Position numbers and translations under genes: made by a program
Shown here: positions 23,746 to 32,358 of the stretch, piece after piece
How positions within the stretch are numbered: the first letter of the stretch is position 1
Layout: every line of letters begins with the position of its first letter
Notes under the pieces: generated by a model
Database searches by the model: none
What the model saw: only the letters and a program-made list of their open reading frames with translations
Told to the model about the DNA's origin: nothing
NCBI GenBank assembly: GCA_964467345.1
Contig: CAYXPY010000001.1
Coordinates: 62,001-126,000 of the forward strand
From: SM1-50 sp964467345
Lineage (GTDB): Archaea; Thermoplasmatota; E2; DHVEG-1
Length of the DNA stretch: 64,000 bases
Direction: 5' to 3'

Positions 23746-24954
23746 ATGACATATGATGTAACGGTCGTTGGGGCAGGTCCTGCAGGCTCGACAACCGCAA
23801 AGTTACTCTCCGAAAAAGGTTTTAAAACCCTGTTAATCGATAAAGAGCAATTTCCTCGGGACAAACCATGTGGTGGAGGATTACCCCTACGCGTATTACA
23901 ACGATTCCCTTATGTTGTCGTTGATAAGATTATTGAGGCGTACTCATCAAGCGGGACGGTTTTTTCTCCTTCATTGAAACACCAAATTGATATCTGTAAA
24001 GACAGGCCAATAATATCTACAATCTTGAGGAAAAAGTTTGATTATGAATTGCTGAATTTCGCACAAAATGCAGGTGCCATTATTCAACAGCAAACTCTTG
24101 TTGATTCCGTCAAAACATCTGATGAAAAGGCGCAAGTGAAACTGCATCAAGGACAAACGATTGATACAGAGATAGTCGTTGGCGCAGATGGAGTAAACAG
24201 CGTGATTGCAAAAACAACGGGACTGCAAAAAACAGGGGCAGAAAAAGGTGTGTGTCTCCTGCAAGAGTTTGAGGTTGATGAAAATATTATGGATGAGTAT
24301 TTTACCCCGTTTCGACATTGTTATATCCATTCGAGATTCAAATCAATAGGCGGTTATGGATGGGTCTTTCCAAAAAAAAAACATCTGAACGTAGGGTTTG
24401 GTATTGTCCAGGCCTTAAAAAATCTAGAACAGAAACCAAATATCCTGAAATGCTATCAAAGCTATGTCTCGTTGTTAAAAGAAAGCAATCTTATCCCGCA
24501 AGATTTAAAGAAAGCAGAAATCAAAGGCGGAGCACTGCCGACACATCCGTTAGAGAAAACCTATGGACGTCGCCTTCTCCTTGTTGGTGATGCAGCAGGA
24601 TTTATCAATCCGTTATCCGGCGAAGGAATCTATTATGCCATGGCTTCAGGGAAAATCGCTGCAGAACTCATAACCGAAGCGTTAGAGAAAAATGACACAA
24701 CAGAAGAATTTTTATCAAAATACCAGCGACTGTGGCAAAAAGATTTTGGTAAAGATATTGATCGTATCTTAACGGTTGTGAAAAGAGGAAGTGTTGAGTA
24801 CACAGAACGGGTTATTCATATCGTAAGTAAAGATCGCAAACTGACCGATCTCATGATGGGGGTTATCACAGGAGAATTAGGTGTTGAGGAATACAAATGG
24901 AGAATACTCAGAAGGTTTGTTTATAGTTCGTTTAAGCATCGTCTAGGGTTGTAA
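23746..24954 (+). CDS. Geranylgeranyl reductase family FAD-dependent oxidoreductase
   Basis: The 402-aa flavoprotein has a Rossmann motif GAGPAGSTTAKLLSEKGF at the N-terminus and the family motif PRDKPCGGGLP. It also contains YGWVFPKK and the FAD-binding GDAAGFINPLSGEGIYYAM. This family reduces geranylgeranyl double bonds in archaeal lipids or isoprenoid quinones, and some members act on carotenoids. Its place between UbiA and CrtI-like genes suggests an isoprenoid substrate. ATG at 23746 (MTYDVTVVGAG) is chosen; the frame extends upstream through the A20 tract, giving an artificial poly-Lys N-terminus. Confidence 0.88.
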   Translation: MTYDVTVVGAGPAGSTTAKLLSEKGFKTLLIDKEQFPRDKPCGGGLPLRVLQRFPYVVVDKIIEAYSSSGTVFSPSLKHQIDICKDRPIISTILRKKFDYELLNFAQNAGAIIQQQTLVDSVKTSDEKAQVKLHQGQTIDTEIVVGADGVNSVIAKTTGLQKTGAEKGVCLLQEFEVDENIMDEYFTPFRHCYIHSRFKSIGGYGWVFPKKKHLNVGFGIVQALKNLEQKPNILKCYQSYVSLLKESNLIPQDLKKAEIKGGALPTHPLEKTYGRRLLLVGDAAGFINPLSGEGIYYAMASGKIAAELITEALEKNDTTEEFLSKYQRLWQKDFGKDIDRILTVVKRGSVEYTERVIHIVSKDRKLTDLMMGVITGELGVEEYKWRILRRFVYSSFKHRLGL

Positions 24955-24974
24955 AAAAAGGAGCAGTGATTGAA

Positions 24975-26366
24975 ATGGACAAAAAGAAGGTATGTATCAT
25001 TGGTGCAGGAATAGGTGGTTTAACAGCTGGCGCGTTACTCGTGCAGAAAGGGTTTTCTGTTGATATCTTCGAAAAGGAACAAACCGTGGGGGGACGAGCG
25101 GTTTCTATCGATATGTCTTCTCAGACCAAGGAATCGTATGTGAAGTTATTGGCGCGTTTTAATACACGTATCGTTTTTTCAGAACCAAGTCTTGATGAAA
25201 TTTTTAAAAACAAGATGTTCGAAGGATACACCCTTGACTTAGGGTTCCATATGATTGGGGGAGGAATCATTCAAAAGTTGCGTACTATCATCATGGAATA
25301 CTATGAAAAAATCACTATCTACAAATCAAGGCTATTCGAACAGAAAAACGGTCACTTTGGTTATTTTGTGACCACCGCTGACAAAATTTCAATGTTACCC
25401 AATATTCTTCGGTTGCTTCTTTCTGGTGAACAAACCATGAAAGAATTAGATTCGGTCTCAATAACAGAGACAATTAAAAAATATGGGAAGGGCAAGATGA
25501 AAGCCGTCTTAGAGGTTAACCCTCGACTCATAAGTACCATCAACAATCTTGATGTGATTTCTACAGGAGAAGTGTTTAGAACACAAAAAGACATGAGACT
25601 TCGGGGGGTGAACTACCCAAAGGACGGGTTGTTAAAAATATCAAAAACAATCGCTGAGTATATCCAAAACAATGGCGGGAGAATTCATCTGAATAGCCCT
25701 GTTTCACAAATTGTTATAAAGAACAATAAGGCAGAGGGCGTTGTAGTCAAAGATAAAACACTCTTTTTTGATTGTGTCCTGTCAAATATGGTGGTACAAA
25801 ATCTGTTTACAATCGCTGATGAAACACAATTTCCGTCTCCATATGTGACGATGTTGAAATCCCTTGAGGGAACCGGGAGTCTTTGTGCGTATTATTCTTT
25901 AAAGACCATCAATCCAAGATTGCTGGGAAAGACATTTATTTTTGTTGAAAGAGACATCGGTGTTGATGGAAACGATGCTGCGGGGATGATTGATTTCATC
26001 GCTTCAAAGGCAGAAACAGGGTTATCGCCCCCCTCGCAGTATTTGATACAGGCATATATCATCTGTACACCCAGGGAGGCAAGGGATGAAGCGATGCTTA
26101 AAAAACTCAAAGGTGCATTGGATAAGAACCTTGAACGGATCATCCCTGGTTTTCGTTCACAACTTCGTTGGGCTGTGTATCCGACGGTATGGCACTTGGA
26201 TGGCGTTGCAAAGACACTTCATAACACAAAACCTGATATTCAAACACCTGTCGAAAACCTCTATATCATCGGTGATTGTGTCAAAGCTCCAGGAATCGGT
26301 ATAAATTGTGCCATTAACTCGGCTCAGATAGTCCAAGAGATGCTTACAATATCAAACCATCAATAA
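24975..26366 (+). CDS. CrtI/CrtD-like phytoene desaturase family oxidoreductase
   Basis: The protein (463 aa) has the desaturase FAD motif GAGIGGLTAGALLVQKGFSV, followed by EKEQTVGGRA. LDLGFHMIGG and a C-terminal LYIIGDCVKAPGIGINCAI are also family-like. CrtI/CrtD enzymes introduce double bonds into phytoene or C50 intermediates. The cluster context supports a 3,4-desaturase or related role. A broad amine-oxidase or retinol-saturase-like function cannot be ruled out. The start is ATG 24975, about 11 bases after AAGGAG; a GTG at 24966 is an alternative. Confidence 0.78.
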   Translation: MDKKKVCIIGAGIGGLTAGALLVQKGFSVDIFEKEQTVGGRAVSIDMSSQTKESYVKLLARFNTRIVFSEPSLDEIFKNKMFEGYTLDLGFHMIGGGIIQKLRTIIMEYYEKITIYKSRLFEQKNGHFGYFVTTADKISMLPNILRLLLSGEQTMKELDSVSITETIKKYGKGKMKAVLEVNPRLISTINNLDVISTGEVFRTQKDMRLRGVNYPKDGLLKISKTIAEYIQNNGGRIHLNSPVSQIVIKNNKAEGVVVKDKTLFFDCVLSNMVVQNLFTIADETQFPSPYVTMLKSLEGTGSLCAYYSLKTINPRLLGKTFIFVERDIGVDGNDAAGMIDFIASKAETGLSPPSQYLIQAYIICTPREARDEAMLKKLKGALDKNLERIIPGFRSQLRWAVYPTVWHLDGVAKTLHNTKPDIQTPVENLYIIGDCVKAPGIGINCAINSAQIVQEMLTISNHQ

Positions 26367-26517
26367 AATTTTTATTTAATTATTTTTAAAAATAAAAAAA
26401 TATATATAATGAGTAAGTCCTACTACGGATAATAGTTGCCTTACAGAGAAGTAGAGCAATTAATATAATATCCATCTCCATTCACAACAACAAAATACCT
26501 CGGTATATGGTGCCGTA

Positions 26518-27483
26518 ATGTCAGTAAAACTAACGATGAAGGAACCGTATATAAAAAACAGATTTCTGTCAAAAAAATTTAGAGGCTACTTTGATTTGCT
26601 CCGCCCGTTTACCTTACTTGCACCCTTCTTTGTCTCGATGTTTATCATGTTCGCAAGCCTCGTTTACAATAACAGGTTTATTGAATTCCCGAACTGGTGG
26701 ATTATCATAGGACAAGCCAGTCTTACCTTAGCGTTTCTAAACGGAGCATCCAATGCCTTAAACCAGGCAACAGATGTAGAATCTGATAAAATATCAAAAC
26801 CGTACCGCCCCATTCCTCGTGGAGTGGTGGAACGCGATGAAGCGCAAAGCATCGCCTACATTCTTTATCTGTTCGCCTTGCTTCGGGCTGTGACAATCAA
26901 CACCTGGTTCGGAGTGTTTGTTTTCCTCATTATGTTGTTTACCGTGGTCTATTCTCTACCACCGCGAATGAAACGATTTCTCTTTGTCAATCAAGTCTGG
27001 ATAGCAATCCCGCGAGGGTTGTTTGCAGTTCTTGCATCCTGGAGTGTTTTTGGGGATCCGTTTCAGATGGTGCCACTAATAATTGGTTTTATCGGACTCA
27101 CCTTCTTCGTAGGAGCAATGACGACAAAAGATATCGTGGATTGTGAAGCGGACCGGAAAACTGGAACCCGGACACTCATTAACACCTATGGTATTAAAAA
27201 AGCCGCGTTTATCTCATTACCGTTCCTCATCATACCGTTTGCACTCTTCCCGATACTGATTCATTACGAGATAATTGATGCATACTTCTTACCTCTTACC
27301 ATCTTTATAATACCCAGTTTTTTAATCTTTTACCTAATGATCAAACATCATCAAAGCGAAAGCTTAGAAAATGTACAAGCATGGTCACTGATGTATATCA
27401 CCTACCTTTTCTATGCAATCGTATTTACTACCCTCATCATATTAGGAGAATTAGGACAACTAGATTTTTTCATACCTATTTAG
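26518..27483 (+). CDS. UbiA family prenyltransferase, paralogue A
   Basis: The 321-aa polytopic protein has motif 1 NQATDVESDKISKPYRPIPR, in which Asn-Gln replaces the usual Asn-Asp opening, and motif 2 TTKDIVDCEADRKTGTRTL. It clearly shares ancestry with the minus-strand gene at 30785 (shared GASN-LNQATD, KPYRPIP and WVAIPRG-like blocks). Acceptor and donor are unknown; a quinone, carotenoid or lipid role is possible. ATG at 26518 is used; ATG at 26536 (MKEPYIKN) is an alternative. Confidence 0.85.
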   Translation: MSVKLTMKEPYIKNRFLSKKFRGYFDLLRPFTLLAPFFVSMFIMFASLVYNNRFIEFPNWWIIIGQASLTLAFLNGASNALNQATDVESDKISKPYRPIPRGVVERDEAQSIAYILYLFALLRAVTINTWFGVFVFLIMLFTVVYSLPPRMKRFLFVNQVWIAIPRGLFAVLASWSVFGDPFQMVPLIIGFIGLTFFVGAMTTKDIVDCEADRKTGTRTLINTYGIKKAAFISLPFLIIPFALFPILIHYEIIDAYFLPLTIFIIPSFLIFYLMIKHHQSESLENVQAWSLMYITYLFYAIVFTTLIILGELGQLDFFIPI

Positions 27484-27627
27484 TCAAAAAGAAGGAAATG
27501 TCTTATTTTTAAAAAAACATAAGGAGAAAACAAAAGATATACCGCTCTGCATTCATTAAAAAGATTCTTATATACATAAAACAACTCTTTTATATAGAAA
27601 AGCTTAATATAAAAAAAAGGGAGACCT

Positions 27628-30600
27628 ATGCGAAGGTCGTACCTCTCAGTAGTCGGTATACTTCTTCTACTTGCACTTCCAGCGTTAAGCATGCCGATAT
27701 CCTCGCAGGATGATACAAGCCTCCTTTGGAACCCCGCGTATAAGGACTGGCCGCATAGACAAGAGCTACAACTTCCCATCCCTACAAATGATCCACGGGC
27801 TCATTATCAACCAATAGACCTTCGCCACAGGTTTGAAAAATCATGTTGGACTGAAAATGAGAACAATACGTCAATTCGTGTCTCTTGTTGGCATAAAGAA
27901 CAATGGCATAATTTAGATTCGCAAATCTATTCTATTTTACAGGAGAACGGTAAGGTCAGTTCTATCACCGAATGCAACATTATTTTTTTGATCCCTGATT
28001 TCGCAGATGGGACAGAACGATACTTCGTGTATTATAGCGATGATAGAACATCCAAACCAAATTACATAGATCACGTTATGCTTGAAGATGCCAATTATAC
28101 CTCATCGCCGTTACCTGAGCTTTCAGCCCAAGCAAGATTCTATGGCATCAAACAAGATGGGTTTTGCATCTACGGTGTAGGACAAGAAGGAACACTTCTC
28201 GATAGATCCTGTGCTCAAGTGGTTGTAAAACAAAACAGAGGAACAAAGGAATTCGATATCATTAATTCAGATCAAATCATATCATTTGCATTTTCATATT
28301 ATTACGGGAGTAAAGAAAAAGACGAAAGCGCTTCAGATCAAATTTTTCTCGATAAAAAGATCTTTGTCGACGGAAACCTCATGGTGGAATTTGGAATAAT
28401 TAGCGAATCGAAAAAAAAGGATGTTCAGACGACTGCCATTTATCGATATTACTACTGTCCTTGTGAGGATAAACGGATATATGTTCATGTGAAACATGAA
28501 ATGCTGAAAGATGCAGCAGTTCAAGGTATTGACAACATCGATGGACGTTTTGGTTCTTTAATATCCTTAAAAGCAAAAAGTGCCGCGGTCGAATCTTTAA
28601 ATTTTGGGGAAATACACCCATTCCTTAACTTCTATAGTCATAATGAACGGATCGAGCAATACCAGTTAAATCAGAATCCTTCAACAAAAGAACGAGAGTG
28701 GATTATCTCCTATAAAAACGACGCAAGCCTTGGATCGGAAGCATGGTTAAGTTATGGCGAGGGAAAGAAAGGAAAATCTAAGGCTGTTATTTTTTCATCC
28801 AATGAAGATATTGTTATCTCAGGAACGGATGAACAAGATGGAGTCCAGATAAAAGTCGCTGAAAAAGAATATCTTAACTTCCTTGGCACCGAGGTGGACT
28901 ATGTCTCAATCAATTTCGGAAGACGATCATATAAACCAGGAGGGAGTCATGATGTCACGATACCATCGGATCTTACCGTGCAATTCGACGCGGAGGTATA
29001 CGCCACAGATACAGGTGGATATGAAGCAGTACAAAAGGAATCAACGTTTTACAAAGCATTGATAAAATCTCGGAAGCTTTCCGGAGAGAATCAATTTGAA
29101 CGAGAACAAAAAAGATACAATATTACTATCATTCCACGATTCGGGGGAACGCGGTTAACGCATCCCCGGCTGTCGAACCGCACGGGTAGTCTTTTTCCAG
29201 TGATGTGGGTTGAGTTGCATCGTGAAGGACAATTAATTGCTCAAGGTGTAGCAGATCGAGTTCTTTTTGTAAGAGCAAGAAAAACCTTCCTTGACATACT
29301 AGAGGGTGAGTATCTTGTCAAAGTGTTTTTTAAAACTGAACGAAGGAAGGTTTTCACTGGTTCGACTATTGTAATTTTAAATAAAGATACGAAAGTCAAT
29401 GTGTTTTGTACTTGGGAAAGAATAATACAATTTACTTTTATTGATGGAAATGGAAACGGAATACCTGGGATCCATGCCTGGTTAACAAATAAAGATGGCA
29501 TGATATTCGATGAAAATGATACAAAAGATGAGGGGGTAGGTATTGTCCGGGCCCCCTACAATGCAAATGAACCGTATTCCCTCCGAGCAGAATATAAAGG
29601 TATCATCATCTATGAATCAGGGCTGCAGAAAAGTCTTAAAAAATTAAATGTAGAGGTAATCGTTAATCTCTATACCTTTGATGTTATCATAACAGATAGG
29701 CTTAACCTGCCACCAGGCATTGATATCATACCCCTTCTGATAAAATCAAATGGGAACAAAACACAACCATTAACCGCCATTGACCGGGGAAATGGATTGT
29801 TTACTTTTGAGGAACTCCCGAAAGGAGAGTATCATCTTCAAATCAGCTATGGTGAGTTTATTGATACTATCCATATCACGATTCCTGGTGAAAGCAACGT
29901 TATCAGAATGAGTTTTTCTGCAGCTTTTGATTTGACAATCCAATTGTTCGACTCGAAAGGGAATGGGCTCACAAATGACAATATTGAGTTTGTAATCCTC
30001 CGCGATAACAAAACCATAAGTAAAACAAAGGATAAAATTATTACTCTGCCTCCAGCGCACTATAAAATCAATGCCTATTTAGATAACAAGCTTATTGGTG
30101 TAAAACAAGTTGAACTCATAAGTGATAAACATTTAATGTTGGTAACCACCGTTGAATCACTTTTCCCACTACTTCTTTCACTTCTGTTATATGTGTTGTT
30201 TGCTTTTTTTGTTATACTTACATTGTTAAAAAAATTTTCACTCTCCTCCCTCCTAAAATCTCTTGCAGTTCTCTTTGTTATTTTTTCGCTGTTCCAACCA
30301 TGGTGGCTGTTCACCGGATCAAGTGCGAGGCTACCTATAGAAAAGACCACCGCGTTATACATTAACCCAGGAATGATGATAGAAACAAAACAATACTATG
30401 GGGAATTGACTCTTACATTAGCTGAAATGCCAGAAATCTTCATTATGTTTCTTGCAGCAATGGTACCACTTGCATCATTTGCATGCATAAGCATAAGTCT
30501 CGGAATCATTTTGAAAAGAACACCGAAAAAGAAATATGCGTTTTTTTTAAGTGTGTTTGGAGTTGTTCTCCTTGCCATTCTGCTCCCCATGTTTTATGCG

Positions 30601-30810
30601 GGCACAACAAAATTAATCGAAACAAGCATTGGTGCAGTACAGGGGGAAGGGATGATGATGATCTCGATTGGCTCTGAAGAGGTTTTACTGAATTCAAGTT
30701 GGGGTTTTGCGTCAGGGTTTTATTTTGCTTGCCTGGCGGTCCTAGTAGCCATGATAGCAATAGTTTTAGATATCAAATTGCGGTTTAAACAGAAGAAAAA
30801 ATTATTATGA
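27628..30810 (+). CDS. Large exported, multi-helix membrane-anchored protein of unknown function
   Basis: The 1060-aa protein starts with a clear signal peptide (MRRSYLSVVGILLLLALPAL). A long extracellular region follows (about residues 22-845) with many N-x-S/T sites and beta-rich segments. Residues about 590-830 look like three carboxypeptidase-regulatory/Ig-like domains (GNGNGIPGIHAWLT, LPKGEYHLQISYG). The C-terminus has about five transmembrane helices (from residue 850). No enzyme motif is recognised. GGGAG precedes the ATG. It lies between two paralogous UbiA genes and overlaps the end of the second, convergent one by 26 bases. It may be a surface partner of the neighbouring lipid enzymes. 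Confidence 0.65.
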   Translation: MRRSYLSVVGILLLLALPALSMPISSQDDTSLLWNPAYKDWPHRQELQLPIPTNDPRAHYQPIDLRHRFEKSCWTENENNTSIRVSCWHKEQWHNLDSQIYSILQENGKVSSITECNIIFLIPDFADGTERYFVYYSDDRTSKPNYIDHVMLEDANYTSSPLPELSAQARFYGIKQDGFCIYGVGQEGTLLDRSCAQVVVKQNRGTKEFDIINSDQIISFAFSYYYGSKEKDESASDQIFLDKKIFVDGNLMVEFGIISESKKKDVQTTAIYRYYYCPCEDKRIYVHVKHEMLKDAAVQGIDNIDGRFGSLISLKAKSAAVESLNFGEIHPFLNFYSHNERIEQYQLNQNPSTKEREWIISYKNDASLGSEAWLSYGEGKKGKSKAVIFSSNEDIVISGTDEQDGVQIKVAEKEYLNFLGTEVDYVSINFGRRSYKPGGSHDVTIPSDLTVQFDAEVYATDTGGYEAVQKESTFYKALIKSRKLSGENQFEREQKRYNITIIPRFGGTRLTHPRLSNRTGSLFPVMWVELHREGQLIAQGVADRVLFVRARKTFLDILEGEYLVKVFFKTERRKVFTGSTIVILNKDTKVNVFCTWERIIQFTFIDGNGNGIPGIHAWLTNKDGMIFDENDTKDEGVGIVRAPYNANEPYSLRAEYKGIIIYESGLQKSLKKLNVEVIVNLYTFDVIITDRLNLPPGIDIIPLLIKSNGNKTQPLTAIDRGNGLFTFEELPKGEYHLQISYGEFIDTIHITIPGESNVIRMSFSAAFDLTIQLFDSKGNGLTNDNIEFVILRDNKTISKTKDKIITLPPAHYKINAYLDNKLIGVKQVELISDKHLMLVTTVESLFPLLLSLLLYVLFAFFVILTLLKKFSLSSLLKSLAVLFVIFSLFQPWWLFTGSSARLPIEKTTALYINPGMMIETKQYYGELTLTLAEMPEIFIMFLAAMVPLASFACISISLGIILKRTPKKKYAFFLSVFGVVLLAILLPMFYAGTTKLIETSIGAVQGEGMMMISIGSEEVLLNSSWGFASGFYFACLAVLVAMIAIVLDIKLRFKQKKKLL

Positions 30811-31699
30811 CCGCGAATGAGAGTGCAAACGTAAAATAGGTGGCATACATCAATATCCACGAGGATGTGTTTTCATATCTTTCATTTTTGTGGTTGTTCA
30901 GCATTAGCCATCCAATAATGATGCTTAAAATACTAAGAAACGAAAGAGGTATGATTTCTGCAGGAATCATATGGAAATGTACCAAGGGAAGAATCAAGAA
31001 AAATGCACCAATCATGAAGAGAAGAGAAAAAAAAGAAGCGCTTTTTAAACCAAACACATTAACCAAGGTTTTAGTTCCTACCGTTTTATCTGCCTCAGCG
31101 TCTAATATGTCCTTTGTGGTTGTACCACCAAAAAGGAATAAAGCTGCAACACAACCGATCGAGAGTGGAAGGATGTCGAAGGGATTTCCAAAAACACTCC
31201 AGGAAGCGATGATACCGAAGAAACCTCTTGGAATCGCAACCCATAGTTGATTGAGAAACAAGAATTTTTTCATGCGTGGTTTAATCGAATACGTAATCGA
31301 AAAAAACGCAATAACTGAGATAAAAACAGCGAAGTGGATATTGACAACGCATGACAGAAGGATCGCTACTACATACAAGAACAGAGAAAATCTGTATGCT
31401 TCCTTTGGCGAGACGATTCCCTGCGGAATAGGACGATACGGTTTCGAAAGAGCATCTTCTTTCCAATCTGTTGCTTGATTTAATACATTAGAGGCACCAT
31501 TGAGGAGTGCAAAGCATATACTTGCAGAAAGAATCACCCAAAGGATTGATACAAGAGGAAGATTGGTAACCCCCGAATAAACAAGGCTGGCAACAATGAC
31601 GCTGCTGGACACAATCAGCGGTGCCAAAAGGGTAAATGGTCTGAGAAGTTTTAAGTAAACACGTATGTTATGATCCACAACCTCACCACAACCAATCAT
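30785..31699 (-). CDS. UbiA family prenyltransferase, paralogue B
   Basis: The 304-aa polytopic protein has motif 1 NQATDWKEDALSKPYRPIPQ and motif 2 TTKDILDAEADKTVGTKTL. It is strongly similar over its whole length to the UbiA at 26518 and shares its Asn-Gln variant of the first motif. It is transcribed toward the 1060-aa protein gene, with a 26-base overlap of the 3' ends. An AT-rich promoter region lies at 31715-31735. The prenyl acceptor is unknown. Confidence 0.85.
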   Translation of the reverse strand: MIGCGEVVDHNIRVYLKLLRPFTLLAPLIVSSSVIVASLVYSGVTNLPLVSILWVILSASICFALLNGASNVLNQATDWKEDALSKPYRPIPQGIVSPKEAYRFSLFLYVVAILLSCVVNIHFAVFISVIAFFSITYSIKPRMKKFLFLNQLWVAIPRGFFGIIASWSVFGNPFDILPLSIGCVAALFLFGGTTTKDILDAEADKTVGTKTLVNVFGLKSASFFSLLFMIGAFFLILPLVHFHMIPAEIIPLSFLSILSIIIGWLMLNNHKNERYENTSSWILMYATYFTFALSFAVIIIFSSV

Positions 31700-31779
31700 A
31701 CTAGTACTCTGCTACATTTTTTTATTTAAATATATCTTTACAGTTCTTATCAAAAAAGGGGGTTTTTATAATAAAAGAC

Positions 31780-32280
31780 TTAACTAGACAAGCGTTTTAG
31801 ACGATTGACACCGTCAATATCATATATGATTTTTTTAACCATAGAAGGCACCAATTCTTCCCATGGCTCATCATTAAGAATACGTCTGCGTATCTCCTTT
31901 CCAGAATATTCTTTTCTGTTAAAATAAACAGTCCCTTTTACCAGATATCCTTTTTGGGAGAATAATTTTTTTGTAAGGGGGTTATTGGCGATAACGATAT
32001 CAAAATCTGAGACGATGGAACATACGTGATCAACCCAGAGGGGGGGATTGTGAATATCAGGGATGGGCACAATCCGATAGTGGCTGACTCCATCGGCAGC
32101 TAACGACTGGGCAATCATTTGTCGTCGTTCAGCCTCAGAGAATGGATTCTCAGCTGTATCATGATATTGAGACGACCCGATGCCGATTATGATCATCTCA
32201 TAGCGTTGACTCAACCGCTTCAGTATCGAGAGGTGCCCCAGATGGAAGGGTTGAAAACGTCCGATAAATAACGCTCTCAT
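31780..32280 (-). CDS. nadM: Nicotinamide-nucleotide adenylyltransferase, archaeal type
   Basis: The 166-aa protein has the nucleotidyltransferase signature GRFQPFHLGHLSILKRLS at residues 7-24 and GIGSSQYHDTAENPFSEAER. The C-terminal YSGKEIRRRI takes the place of the ISSTxIR motif. Archaeal NadM makes NAD from NMN and ATP. It lies downstream of lonB on the same strand, with about 78 bases between them. Confidence 0.93.
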   Translation of the reverse strand: MRALFIGRFQPFHLGHLSILKRLSQRYEMIIIGIGSSQYHDTAENPFSEAERRQMIAQSLAADGVSHYRIVPIPDIHNPPLWVDHVCSIVSDFDIVIANNPLTKKLFSQKGYLVKGTVYFNRKEYSGKEIRRRILNDEPWEELVPSMVKKIIYDIDGVNRLKRLSS

Positions 32281-32358
32281 TTCAAATCTACAGCCCTAAA
32301 GGAATAGTACTCTTTCTTTTTTTCAAATAATCTGAGTGAAGATGCAGGTTTGTGTAAT

